The translations under genes and the position numbers were made by a program. 64,000 bases of DNA from Leguminivora glycinivorella (taxonomy: Eukaryota; Arthropoda; Insecta; Lepidoptera; Tortricidae): the NCBI RefSeq assembly GCF_023078275.1, contig NC_062982.1:23694695-23758694 (forward strand), in the 5' to 3' direction. How positions within the stretch are numbered: the first letter of the stretch is position 1; each line of letters starts with the position of its first letter. The notes under the pieces were generated by a model. It did no database searches. It had not been told where the DNA came from and saw only the letters and a program-made list of their open reading frames with translations. This document shows positions 1 through 15,000 of this stretch, piece after piece.

Positions 1-3000
1 GTTACCAGGATGTGCAATGGAACGACCTAGACTATATGAACAACTCGAACGACTTTACGTACGACAAGGTGAAATACGCGGGTCTGCCGGAGTTCGTTGA
101 CGAACTGCATAAAGACGGGATGCACTACGTCGTGCTTATTGGTGAGTTATATTTATATCACAATAGCCAGAATCTCCTAAAACCTTAGCATAGACCTCAT
201 TTGAGAAATTCATAAACCTATACTATTCAGTAAATATGTATAGTTTCGACAAAGTTTGAGGTAGGTTATGTCGGATATAGTTTGCACATGATACTTGATG
301 TAGTTTTCATGTGACGCTATTTTATAACTACGCATTTGATGAGGTTCATAGCGCAAGAAAAAAAAAATGATTTTTACTTCTAATTAGTATTTTTAGAAAC
401 TCATTTTAAGTGCCAGCTTTATGAATAACATTTGCTTTTTTGTGTGAAAATACCCCCAAAAAACCGAAAAAAATAATTACAGAAAACATTTTTTTTGTTG
501 GCATGCTTAAATTCATATATGTAACATTTTTTCTTTCTTTTCGCCTGAGAAATACATGGTTAAAATCATTCGGATTTCTCATGTAAAACCGTGTACAAAT
601 CGTTGAATGAGTGCCTGCAACACAAGCCTCCTTGAGCTTACTATGGGCAGGGGCGGCTCACTCCGCGCTTCTATCGCCGCGCTACAAGTACATCCTGGCG
701 GCCGCGAGTTCGCGGCCAACTCAGGGGTGGCGCACATTCTCACGGAATGCACGTTCGCACTTTCTATTGTTACTTTACGTCGCGAGTTTTTTTAAGGTTC
801 ATATGCGGTGTCCGCGTGTGGAATGGCTAATAATACTTAGTTAAATAGACATCATGAATAAAATAAGTACCATAGGACATTCTTACACAGATCTACTACT
901 GATGATTATCCCACGGAAAAGTTCAATAAGGCTTGCAATGTTGGAACTTGAAGAACAAAAATACATAAATACAGTATATATACCTAGAAAGTAGCCAAGA
1001 CTTGAATATAATAGTATAAAATGTTATGTGAGTATTAATAAAATTCATTTTAATAAAATCTCGGCTCGTTTCTTTGTAAGAATTTTGTAGGTATATAAAA
1101 AGGCGGCATGTCGTGAACAACAAAGCAGTGGGCCTTCTGTACTTGTACTATTATATATTCTGTGCTATGGGGCCTTGTAATGTGTGCGGCGTAGCAGGCA
1201 GGTTCACTACCGACTGCGCCAGACCGGTCGTCCGTATATTAAATCCGTATATCGTATATTAAATATGTATGTATGTGTATGTGTGTACAGACCCCGGCGT
1301 GAGCGCAGGCGAGCCGCCGGGCGAGTACCCTCCCTTCGACCGCGGCGTGGAGCTCGACATCTTCATCAAGAACTCCACCCAGCAACCTTTCATCGGCAAG
1401 GTATTTACTGCTTTCAAGGATTATTTATATATGATTTACATTACATACTTCATAAGAATCTTACCTCGATTATTTTAGCGCCACCTATTAAATTAAATAC
1501 CTGCCTACAAATTTATTTATTTTCAAAATGTGTATTGAGGTGATATCATGATTTTAAAATAAATAAATATGTCATTTGTTCTTATAAAAAATAAAAACAC
1601 GCAAAAATGTTGGTGGAAATATGATTTAGGCCACGTTCAGACTGCGAAACAGCGCCATCTAGTTTCGAACCTAAAAGGCCGATACATTTCAGGGGTTCGC
1701 TTTTTTGTATGGGCTTTGTCAGTGCTGGTGCCGTAGCCGAATGGCATTTCTGCGACGCGAAACGAAAACGATACGCCGCGAAAGGTAGTCTAGCTCTGTC
1801 GCGCGAATACGCAAGAGCGATAGAGATAGATATCTACGAGCGTTTCGTTTCGTGAGCGTTTCGTGAGCTTTTGTGCCATTCGGCTACACACCCAGTATTA
1901 AATCGTTCTTGCTGCTTTATTTTGCTAAGGTGGAACTGAGATTGCTACCTGAATAAATACTAACACGAGATAGTATTGAGTTACGGATCTCATGATCATA
2001 TCAAGTACAAATGAGAAATAACATGAGCAACTGAGCAGGACTAACAGTGAGTGAGTGTGCAGGGCAGTGTCGCGCGCATTCATTAATCGATTACCATGCG
2101 AAGTGAAATAATTAGGGATGTACCGACTAGTCGCCGACTAGTCGGGAAAGCCGACTATCCGGCCACATTTGTAGTCGGCGATTAGTTGGCGACTAGTCGG
2201 CAAAAAAGGCCGATTAGTCGGCACTTCATTAGTGATAGAAAAACAGTACAAAATTAAATTACCATCTGAAAATTATGCTTGTATTATGTAACTATTCGTA
2301 ATTCCTATTTTTTTGTCTAAATAACAAATATCAGTATTTATCACAGAAATAAATATCTCACCTAGGATTATCGACTTCATAGGCAGGATCACTACCCACT
2401 AAGCCAAGCCGGTTGTCAAAAATGGAAAATGTATATAAACATTGTCATGAACCTTTGAACTTGCAAAAAATGATGAAAAGCGCGTTCGAAGGACCAAAAA
2501 TGAAATTCAAAATGTGAATTTAGTCGAAAATTAAGTTTTGGCCGACTAGTCGACCGACTAATCGGCCACCCAAGCGCCGACTAGTCGGTAGTCGGCCTAG
2601 TCGGCCAAATCAATAGTCGGTACATCCCTAGAAATAATCAAATTTTTTCCTAATTTTATTTCATTCGAGACCAATTTAATTCTCTACAAGTACAAACATA
2701 AGCCTGCATCACAACATCAAATTGTAAATATAAAAATTGTGACGTTATCTTGGCCTTATTGCCGATGGCGCTTGCGTCCCGTGGCGTCGTATTTGTACAC
2801 GAACATCGCTCATAACGCCCTAAGCGCCATCGACAATAAGGTCCCTTTACACAGATAATGTCACAAATCTCTTTAACCGTTATGACAGCATCTGGAGTGT
2901 GAAGAAAAGACACACGACTTGTTAAAAACAACCAGCGTAACCTGACCGATTGGCACGGATTAAAAAACCCGTATACATATTTATTTTTACGCTGGTACGG

Positions 3001-6000
3001 ACCCAGTCAAAGCGTTATAGCGTGTTCAAATATTTTTGACGACCTCGGCTGATTCGATGTCTGAAAGCTATGCCGTAGTTCTAAACTGTAGATATTCTCA
3101 TTTTACAGACATGGAATAAGATATCGACAGCCTACCCCGACTTCACGCACCCTAGCGCCACCGCGTATTGGGTGGAGATGATGACCAGTTTGCACAAGGA
3201 AGTGCCGTTCGATGGAGCTTGGATTGTGAGTAACATTCCCCTCATGTTTACTTTTAGCAGACGGTGGGATATTATTCCAGCATCGTCCAGCTTATACCAA
3301 GATATCGACAGCCTACCCTGAGTTCACGCACCCTAGCGCCACCGCGTATTGGGTGGAGATGATGACCAGTTTGCACAAGGAAGTGCCTTTTGATGGAGCT
3401 TGGATTGTGAGTAACATTCCCCTCATGTTTACTTTTAGCAGACGGTGGGATATTATTCCAGCATCGTCCCGCCTATACCAAGATATCGACAGCCTACCCT
3501 GAGTTCACGCACCCTAGCGCCACCGCGTATTGGGTGGAGATGATAAGCTTGCACAAGGAAGTGCCTTTTGTTGGAGCTTGGATTGTGAGTACCATGACTT
3601 GTGTTGACTTTAAGCAAGCGGTGGAGGAAAACTATTCCAGCATCGTGCGGCCTAAAATTGGTGTAAATAAAACTTTTGGTTTCGATTAAAGTCAGTCCAA
3701 AATAAGTTGGAAACTATTTTACAAGCATCGCCCACGCAAATGCTATTTTAAACGTCAAACTTTTATGAATATCAACGTTTACTTAAGGTGCAGGGGCGGG
3801 ACTATCAAAACGGTTGCTAATTTAGATATTTTGGCCTGACTCTAAATCTGCTGAAAAGTGTATTTTCGGTAATATTGAGCAATGTTTTAAAAATCATGTT
3901 CAATTGTTTAATGACTTTAATGTTAACGTTTTATTGCAAAATTAAATGTTCTAGACATTATTATAATCTAGGTTAATTCTGCTATTACTATTCCGAATAT
4001 TTTGTACAGGATATGAATGAGCCATCTAACATGCTATCGGGCCCCCTCCACGGCTCCTGCGCCCCAGAGGACCTTCCATACAAGCCCCATACATCAGGAG
4101 CCGACGGTCTGCGCTCAAAAACCATTTGTATGGACGCGCAGCACTACGCCGGGACACACAGAGACTGGCACAATTTGTACTCGCTCACTGAAGCCATCGC
4201 TACGGACTTGTGAGTAGCCATACACACCCATACAAGCCCCATACTTCAGGATCTGACGGTCTCCGCTCCAAGACTATTTGTACAGACGCAAAGCACCCAT
4301 ACAGATTGGCACAACTTTTTACTCGCTAACATCGACAAAGTAATTGAATACCAATTTTAACTTGATACCCAAAGCTAGCTGGTAGAATAGGCAAGACGAC
4401 AAAAAAAAATCTAGTCCGTCAGTTAGATTATCAAAAAAATTTGGACACTTATTTTTTCTTCTTTTCACGACGGTACAGTGCGTTGAAGTTTCGCGTGACG
4501 TCACGCCTAGGTACAATTTTTACTTAAGTTTGATGCTCTGTGTCTTTGTATTTTTTCAGTAATTAGGTAAGGCGAATAATATGTGTTTACCTCATCGTAG
4601 CTCCCGAGCGGATGAACCGATTTAGATTTTTTTTTTTTGAAAGCTGAGTTGTTACACTCCCGGTTCTTAGCCATGTTTCCTGAAAATCGGTCCACTATGT
4701 CGGAGGTTTTTTAAAAATTTTGAATCATAAATGCGAAATAAATAAATGTAAGCAGTATAACGAAATTTGTATGGACGCAGATTACAACGAAACTTGTGTG
4801 GACGCAAATTTATTTGGCAGTTCACTAGGACTCTTTAAATGTACCGTATTCTCTATTAAAATAAAAAATAATTAGTACCTATATTAAAAGTATTCAGACT
4901 GTACTTCTATTTTACAGTGAAACCTGGTTAAGTGGGACCTGGACAAGTGAGAAACCTCTTTAGTTGGGACCCAAAGTGTGGTCCCGACACTTTCGCACCG
5001 ATTTACCTCTATTAGTGAGACCAAACAGACCTCTATAAGTGAGATTAGCCTTTTCGATTTTATAGTCACATTTCCCTCTATTAGTGAGATAGAGTGTGTA
5101 TTTTACCTCTGTTACTGAGACTATATTTGAAATGTATATAAACTTAATTGTTTGTTAAGAATTTTATAAAAATTTACCTCTGTGTCTGAGACACAGTCAA
5201 TCTATGACCTCTATAACTTGGACTTCATTGAAAATCTACTTCCATATTTTTAATCATTCTTAGCCTATCTTTAAATTACGCGATTGATCCTTTTTGTGTT
5301 CAGATGAGTTTAAGGTTTTTCTTGGTTATTTTAAGTAATTAAAACTAAAGTCTCGATAATTTACATAAAAATATTTAAAAGAAAATATTTTCATAATATA
5401 CCTATAAAAGTTTTAAGACACAATGACGTTAGAGTCTTATATTTTATTTAAATACAAGGCTTATTTACCTTTTCTTTTAAGTAGTATGTAACTAATAACA
5501 ACTTTATGCAAAACACCTTATTTATCACCTCTATAACTGGCATACCCTCTATTCTGGCCTCTATTAGTGATACCCTCTGTAAATGAGACAAACATTTTAT
5601 TATGTCTGTCTAACTGAGACCCTGAATAAGTGGAATACCTCTTTAAGTGAGATAAATTTTGTCGTCCCTTGAAGTCTCACTTATCCAGGTTTCACTGTAT
5701 AGCTAAGTTTACATATGTATACTGTATGGCTGTTTGTTCTTGAATAAATAAATAAAAAAATTGATGGATCATAATCTCTTCCAGCGCGCTGACAGAGATT
5801 CGCGGCAAGCGCCCCTTCATCATCTCCCGCTCGACGTTCGCGGGCTCCGGCCGCTACGCCGGCCACTGGAGCGGGGACGTGTTCAGCGAGTGGCACGACA
5901 TGGCTATGTCCATACCTGGTATATATGTACACTTTCCTCCCTTGTGACACAAAGTACTAGATTCGCGGCAAGCGTTCCTTCATCATCTCCCACTCGACGT

Positions 6001-9000
6001 TCGCCGGCCACTGGAGCGGGGACGTGTTCAGCGAGTGGCACGACATGGCTATGTCCATACCTGGTATATATGTACACTTTGCTCCCTTGTGACACAAAGT
6101 ACTAGATTCGCGGCAAGCGTCCCTTCATCATCTCCCACTCGACGTTCGCCGGCCACTGGAGCGGGGACGTGTTCAGCGAGTGGCACGACATGGCTATGTC
6201 CATACCTGGTATATATGTACACTTTGCTCCCTTGTGACACAAAGTACTAGATTCGCGGCAAGCGTCCCTTCATCATCTCCCACTCGACGTTCGCCGGCCA
6301 CTGGAGCGGGGACGTGTTCAGCGAGTGGCACGACATGGCTATGTCCATACCTGGTATATATGTACACTTTCCTCCCTTGTGACACAAAGTACTAGATTCG
6401 CGGCAAGCGTCCCTTCATCATCTCCACTGCCACTGGAGCGGGGACGTGTCCAGCTAGTGGCACTTAGTAGGGCAGGGGGCATATATTTACCACCATAGTT
6501 TAGACTTTAAAATGAAAAATGGAAAAGCAACGGGCCCTGACGAAATACCATCAGACCTCCTAAAAATGACTGGAAGCGCAGGTTTGTCATGGTTAACTAA
6601 TCTTTTCAATCTTGTGCTTACTCACGGAAGAATGCCTGATGGCTGGAGACAAAGTAATCTGGTTCCGTTCTATAAGGGTAAGGGGGATGTGGCTGAATGT
6701 GGAAATTATCGTGCTATTAAGCTAACCTCACATGTGTTAAAAATCTGGGAGAGCGTAATTGCTAGACGATTATTAAAACTGACTACAGTTACACCAAATC
6801 AATGCGGCTTCACCAGCGGAGTAGGCACGATAGACGCTATCCATACTGTTCGAATTCTTCTTGAAAAATACAAGGGGCTAAAAAAGGACCTCCATCTAGT
6901 CTTTATAGATCTCGAAAAGGCGTTCGATCGTGTCCCAAGGGAGCTAATGTGGCAAGCATTACGAGCACAACTAGTTCCTGAAAACTACATCAGAATTCTC
7001 AAGGACATGTACTACAGTATCAGGACCAGAATTCTCTGCCCTGCTGGAACTGGCACGGAATTTGAAGTGAATGTCGGGGTCCATCAAGGTTCTACTCTTA
7101 GCCCGCTCCTCTTTAACATAGTCATGAACTATGTCACTGAAGACCTCCAAAAACCTGCTCCCTGGTCTCTTTTATATGCTGATGACATAGTTCTGATAGC
7201 GGAAACATTGCCAGAAATTCAAACTGACTTAACGGCATGGTGCACAGCACTGGAGCGCAGAGGGCTACGAGTAAGCCGAAGCAAAACCGAATATATGTAC
7301 TGCAACTTTTCGGGAAAAGTAAAACCTACCAACGCGATGCAGCAACCACACCTTGACCACACTCCACTAAAGCAAGTTGATCACTTTAAGTATCTAGGAT
7401 CTGTCCTAACATCTACAGCCTCTATTGACAAAGATATAGAAAACCGCAAAACGACTGCTTGGTTAAAGTGGAGATCTTTAACAGGAGTTCTCTGTGACGT
7501 GAAGATGCCTATAGAAGTCAAAGGAAACATATATAAGAGAGCAGTAAGACCGGCTTTAATGTATGGATCCGAATGCTGGGCCACGCGAAAATCTGACGAA
7601 CAAAAACTCCATGTCACAGAAATGAAGATGCTAAGGTGGTCTGGCGGGGTAACGCTCAAAGATAGAGTCAGGAACGAATACATAAGGGGAACATTTAAAG
7701 TAGCGTGTATCACTGACAAACTCCAGGAGAATCGCCTACGGTGGTACGGTCATGTCATGAGGCGAAACAAAGAGCACATGACAAGGGTCGTTATGGAAAT
7801 CGAAGAACCAAAAAGAGGGCCAGGTCGCCGACCGACGACCTGGATGGGCACCATTTCCAAGGACATGAAGACGACGGACTTGAAACCCGAAACTGCACAA
7901 AAACGCCCAGAATGGCGTCTTAGGACTAGGAGGGCCGACCCCAAGAGACATGGGAAATAGGCTCAGGAAAAGAAGAAGAAGAAGAAGATAGTTTAGACTT
8001 TATTTGACAATTTGTCAGATTTCAAATTTGACTAATTTCCGAAATTCTTCCGTCCTGTTAAGGGTTAAAATACTGTGTTAGTTATTTTATGTCTACGCAC
8101 TCATCTTGTTATATTTTATTTTATTTTAATACTTATATGTTTAATGTAACACTCTATAGACTATCAACATTTTCATTTTATTCTGCGTGGTCGCGGTTCT
8201 AATAAATAATATTGAAAAATATCATACTATTTATAGGTATTTTACGAATAATAGGGAACTTGACTGTTCTTAAAATAAAATATTTATACCATGCACGAAA
8301 TAAAGCATCAGATAATTATAAGAAAAACATGGACAGAAGTAATTTTTAAATCCAATTTATATTTAATAAGTCAGGTAGAAATATATTATTATTAAATAAA
8401 TTATTTCGTAGGCCACGTCTTTGCCTTTGGCTAGTCTGTGGCCAAGAGTAAGCCCATTTATAATAAAAAAAAAGTAATTGAATTGACCATGACGTCACTC
8501 AATTCGAATATTTCGAATACATATTAATTCCTTATTAGCAAGCCGTTCAAATTCGTTTTGACAGTTTTTAAAAAGAAGCTGATTTGACTAGGAGGCAAGT
8601 AGCCTATTATAAAACTGTAGTACATCCATATCCATAGACCTGCCTGGTAAATAATGCGTCATCTAAGGGACATAAATAGTTTTTTTAATTCTGCTGTACG
8701 ATATAGAGCCATGCTCGTTTAACAAATTAACAGTGTTCATAGAAAACTATTCGACTTTGTGAGTCGGTTTAGTCGGTTATAATATAAGGGCATTCCAGAC
8801 AGGACGTAAATTACGTAACCAAATCGTAAACGATGTAAACGTACGTAAATACCTTGTACCAAAAGGTTTTTTTAATCAAATTAAGATCAATACTAGTGCG
8901 AAGAACAGATAAATAAATAAGAAAACAAACAATTTTTTTTTCTATTTTGTTGTTCCGAATATTGATTTAATTTCATTTTGCAGAAATCCTAAGCTTCAGC

Positions 9001-12000
9001 CTGTTCGGTATACCGATGATGGGCGCCGACATTTGCGGGTTCAACGGCGACACTACAGTGGAGCTGTGCAAGCGGTGGATGCAACTAGGGGCCTTCTATC
9101 CCTTCTCACGGAACCACAACTCTGACCGGTCCATCGTGAGTAACAATAAACATATGTAATTATGTATGTACATATCAAGGAAGTACATAACATAATATGT
9201 GTGCGTATGGACCCGGCTAATGTACGATATATGAAGTTCAAGCACCAATTCAAGTTTTCATATCATTCGAAATTTACCAGCCCATTTTCCCCAATAAAGT
9301 CTAGGTAATTGTTAAATTTTAAAGGTCAAATGACAGTAGCTTTCGTAAAAACTATTAGCTGCCCTGTCTGTACTGGGGTAAGCAAAATGTAGAGCGAGAG
9401 GAAATTTATACTGAAGTCTTTATTAAGTTGAAATTGCAAGAAAAAGCGTAGGAACATGGGCATTTTCAGAATTTGGGACCCCCCAATTTAGCGAAAGTTG
9501 TTAACAAAAATTAACTTGTTGTTAGTTTTGTGACGATAATTAAGAATTAAATTTCAATAAAAATATTGTTTTTGTGTTAATTATACATAAAGTTTAAGCG
9601 ATAATCTACATTCGGAATGTGAAAAAAGTAAATTTTTAGACAGATTGAGCTTAATTGTCGTCACAAAACTGACAGCGAGTAAATTTTTGTTAACAACTTT
9701 TGCTAATTGGGGGGACCCAAATTCTGAAAATGCCCACATCCATCTTAAAGCCTGGCAACGCACCTCTAACACTTCTGGTGTTTCGGGTGTCCATGGGCGG
9801 CAGTGATCATTTACCATCAGGCGACCTGTCTCCTCGTTAGCGACTGCTATCGCATAAAAAAAAACAGATTTTTCAGCATCCTTTTATTTCCAGCCTCAAG
9901 ACCCAGTGAGCCTGGGCCCCGAGGTGGTGGCGGCGAGCAGGCAGGCGCTGCGCACGCGCTACCGGCTGCTGCCCTACTACTACACCATGTTCTGGCGCGC
10001 GCACGTCGCCGGGGAGACCGTGGCCAGGCCTCTGTTCTTCGAGTGAGTACATACTCCCTTTTATACATATGTACATCTACACAGACAAGTAGGTAAATTG
10101 AATACATGTACATACCTAAAATAAAAAAGACATTTTGACAGTACAGTCATTATCATTATTTAGTTATTATCATTTCTCGTCGGAGCAACTTCTCTCATTA
10201 TACAAGGCGCAGGTTCGCTCGTGTATGGAATACTGCTGCCATTTGTGGGACGGCTCTGCCAACTACCAGTTGGCAGCCTTGGACTCAATGGAACGTCGAG
10301 CTCGAAGACTCATTGGCGACGTTCCGGCAGGCGAGGCAGGATTACGTAGCCTCGAGCATCGCCGTCGAGTTGCGTCCTTGTCCGTCTTCTACCGGATACA
10401 TTCTGGAGAGTGTGCACAGGAACCTGGTTCCTCCTTCCCCGTTCCATCACCGGACAACCAGGTTCGGGGAGCGGTTTCACCCTTACGTTGTCGACCTGCC
10501 TTTCATTCGCACGAAGAGGTTTGCCTCTTCTTTCCTAATGCGAACTGCTAAGGAATGGAACATGCTCCCCTCATCTGTATTCCCGGGCAATACAATCTGG
10601 GTGTATTCAAGTCTAGAGTGAATAGGCTATAACTGAACCAGTGAGTTACAACTTCGGCGTTGTCGTCACTTTCCATCAGGTACGACTAAGGCCAATCACT
10701 GGCCAGTTTATAATAAAAAAAAAATTCATGTGGCATCACCGAATGGGCCCTACGAAGACTGGCGCTAGGTTTTACCTGTTTTACCTTATGCTAGCCCATT
10801 TTGTGATGCGCACTCAATATTTCTCTTTGTTTCTCTGTATACGATTAGATTAAGTAGATATACATTTTATTTTTAGTTGTGACATTTAGAGTCATTTGCA
10901 CCTCTAAAGTAATTTTAGACTTTTTTTTTTGTATTTGTACTTTTTATATTAAAATTTAGTGTAGTTCTTGGTTGTAATTCGACATTTAGAGACCTTCTAC
11001 ATCTCTAATTAATTGTATAGAGTTAACTTTAGTTAGAACTTAGAATTAGTATATAATAGTATCAATTGTAATTTCAACTCAATTTTAAATATTTTTTTAA
11101 ATACCTATGTACATGTGACGTGTAAAAGTGCCCCTGTGGCCTATTTGCTGAATAAATTATTTTGATTTTGATTTTGATACATATGTCCGTACATGTTCGT
11201 GAATGTGTGAAATAAATATATTTTATCTTATAATCTTATACTTTTAAACGAGCAATTCTTGTATATTTATTTATTTATTTATATATACCGACGATCTCGG
11301 AAACCGCTCTAACGATTTCGCTAAAATTTGTTATGTGGGGGTTTTCGGGGGTGAAAAATCGATCTGGCGATGTGGTGTACGGACCCCGCCTGCAGCAGAA
11401 AACTCGTAGGTTAATACAAAGAGTTCAGAACGCTTGTTATCGATACTGCTACACAATTCCTCCAAGGAGCCATATCACGCCATACTTAAACAAATATTCT
11501 ACTCTAAACATGACATCACGTAGACATTTGCACCTTGCTTGTCTTCTCTTCAGTGTTATAAATTGCAAGTCACCTGAATATTTGTACTCTAAAATAAATC
11601 AATCTTCTTTTCACCATCGACACGGCACTAGATCTACTCGACGCTGCATCTTAGAATCACATCCTCATAGGACGATTGCCTTTACAGGTTGTTTTCGATA
11701 TCTTGCGACCAAGTGCTGGAATGATATCCCCCCGCCTTTAAGAGACCTAAAATCCAAAAAATCATTTAAGATTCGATTTAAAAATATTCTCCTCAAGAAG
11801 CAAACAAATGGGATCCCATTCGGGTACTTGGTTGCAGATTTCAGAATATAATCTGGTGGGAACAGTAGTCAAACTAGGCTTACATACTTGCGATTTTAAC
11901 ATTAACACTATCCAGAAAACATCACACGATATGCACATAAGATAACATTCACACTATACACTTTACACTTGTTTCCATTTTAAGACCCCTTACTCCTTAG

Positions 12001-15000
12001 AGCGCTCATCAATTTCACGAAACGGCCATCGATAGATGGCGTTGGCGCTCGGTACGCGAGCACCGGCAACTCAACGCGCGTTTCAACGCAGACACGAATA
12101 ATCTTGATAGTTTTGAATTAAATTGCTAATAACATAATTTTAAATTTTATATGGGGACTCTTTATTTAATCTGATTTAATTTCATATTCATGGTATGGTA
12201 GTAGTAAATAAGGTATATGAATGTAGTAAAAGTATAGTATTAGTCTACATGTACATATATAAATTCAGGTTTCCTAATTGATTGATTCAACAACCAACAC
12301 CGCTGAGCCGAAACTACAAAAGCTAGAAAGTCGAAATTTGTATAGATTGCATTAACAAAATTTCGAAGAGATAAGAATAGATTATGAAAATTTACACCCC
12401 TAGTAGAGGGAAAAAGGGGGTGAAAGTTTGTAGCGGGATCAATTTGTTTTTTTTTTATTAGGAAAATTTTAGTTATGAACTTGAAATTAGAGAATAGTTT
12501 AATAGTGATTTCTGTTTTTTAGGGTTCCGTAGTCAACTAGGAACTCTTATAGTTTCGCCATGTCTGTCTGTCCATCCGTCCGTCCGTCCGTCCGTCCGTC
12601 CGTCCGTCCGTCCGTCCGCGGATAATCTCAGTAACCGTAAGCACTAGAAAGCTGAAATTTAGTAACAATATGTATATCAATCACGTCAACAAAGTGCAAA
12701 AATGAAAAATGGAAAAAAATGTTTTATTAGTGTAAAGTGTGATATATTTTTGGATAGGTATTTAAAAATGAATAAGGGTTTACTAAGATCGTTTTTTGAT
12801 AATATTAATATTTTCGGAAATTATCACAGTTATACTGACTTTCGTATTTTTATAAGAACAGCATGCACTTACGTCCAGAACAGTGACATTTGGTGCATTG
12901 GAACTGCTCATGATGTGTCACTTTTTAACCGTCGCCTCAAATCTGAGAGATTTGAGGCGAGGTTCTCAATTCGTCTGTATGTTTATTTATTTTTTTCATT
13001 TTTTTATGTTTGTTCCTCGATATCTCCGTTGTTACTGGACCGATTAAAAAAAAATTGAATGTATATGAATACAGATTGGTCCCATTTTTCTCAGAACCCA
13101 GTTCTGATGATGGGATCCTGGAGTAATCGAGGAACTCCTCGAATCTGAAAGGCATACGTATGGTGATTTTTGTGTTTTTAAAGGAACAGCATGCATTTAG
13201 GTACGGAACAGTGACATTTGGTGCAGTGGAACTGCTGATGATGGCCAGAACGGAACTTCTCAAATCTGAACGGCACGCTTATAGTGACTTTGGTATTTTT
13301 ATAAGAACAGCATGCACTTTCGTCCAGAACAGTGACATTTGGTGCAGTGGAACTGCTGATGATGGTCAGATCAGAACCGATCTTCTCAAATCTGAACGGA
13401 ACACTTATAGTGACTTTGGTATTCTTATAAGAACATCATGCACTTACGTCTAGTCCAGAACAGTGATATTTGGTGCAGTGGAACTGCTGATGATGGTCAG
13501 AACACTCAGAACCAAACTCTTCAAATCTGAACGGCACGCTTATAGTGACTTTGGTATTTTTATAAGAACAGCATGCACTTACGTCCGGAACAGTGACATT
13601 TGGTGCAGTGGAACTGCTGATGATGGTCAGAACCGAACTCCTCAAATCTGAACGGCACACTCATAGTGACTTTGGTATTTTTGTAAGAAAAGCATGCATT
13701 TAAGTTCAGAACAGTGACATTTATTTAGTTATGTTTGTTAAGCATAATTATTGAGTTTTCAAGTCAAAGTTTGTCAAGCTTCGATTTCTTATAATCGGAT
13801 TCATGAGGAATTGAGAAACTCCTCAAACCTTAGCGTTATACGTATATTGATTTGTGTTGCCATCAAATAATTAAAGCATTAAAAACAGTTTTAAAAAATA
13901 CCTACACATTTCTACATAATCCAACATTCGCAAGTAGCTTTCACCACAACCCGAAAGGCGGCGGTTTTTTTTTTTCTTAAAAAATATTAAACGTTTTTTT
14001 ATGGGATAGGAGGCAAACGAGCAGATAGGCTGCCTGATGGTAAGCGATCACTGCCGCCCATGGACACCAGAAGCACCAGAAGTGTTGGAGGTGCGTTGCC
14101 GGCCTTTAAGATGGATGTACGCTCTTTTCTTGAAGGTTTGATGGTCGCATTGGTCCGGAAATACCGCTGGCGACAATTCATTCCACAGTTTAACTGTGCA
14201 TGACGTGACCAAATTTGCAAAACGTTGCGTCTTAGAAACATTTTAAAGGGTGAAAATCAAAATATGTACACCGTGTCCAATAAGTTTGAATACAGCACAA
14301 ATAGCCAATAAAACAAAATGAACAAATAGTTACTACATTATTATTATATTTTATGAATGGCACTCTTATTTACTACATTCACAACAAATGTTTTGGAATA
14401 ACTCCAGCATTAACTTGTTTACCAGCCTCAAACGCTTCTCAAACGGATCACACGCGGCACGCACCGTTTTCTTCACATTTCATCCCAAATACTCTCAATA
14501 ATCTTTTTGAAATGATCCAGGTTTATGATTTTATAAAAATTTAGTCTTCAAAGCATGTATGACCATACAAAGTAGTCTAATACGCCTAAACCTGGAGGCC
14601 TGGGTGGCCACTCATGTTTCGGATAAAAAACTGCCAAATTAGTCTGAAACTACGCTAGAATACCATTTGCCGAATGTGCTGGAGGTGCGTCTTGTTGGGA
14701 CACATGATACTCATTCCCAAGCATCCTTTTTAACTTTAAGGCATTTTTTTCTCCAAAACCTTGGTTTTAAAGAAAAAAAACGTTGATTTTAACGCTTTTA
14801 TCTGTAAGTACTGAAGGTAGTTTACCTCGCTTACATACTGCATCCCACACCTGGGCCGATGGTGAGCTCTGGAACCTAGGCACATTTTTCTAGTTGCCCG
14901 GAACGTTATCTATCCTCGGTACCCACAATAGTTTATTTTGGACACGTAGCGTCTGTTTTATCACATACAGATTCTGCTTATAAAAAATAACTCGTCACCT

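Noticed and set aside
607..844. Two overlapping short frames near 0.6-0.8 kb
   Set aside because: They fall in the head of a dispersed repeat that recurs at 27.35 kb.
5681..6395. Overlapping 60-110 codon frames on both strands near exon 5
   Set aside because: They are shadows of the 145-bp exon copies.
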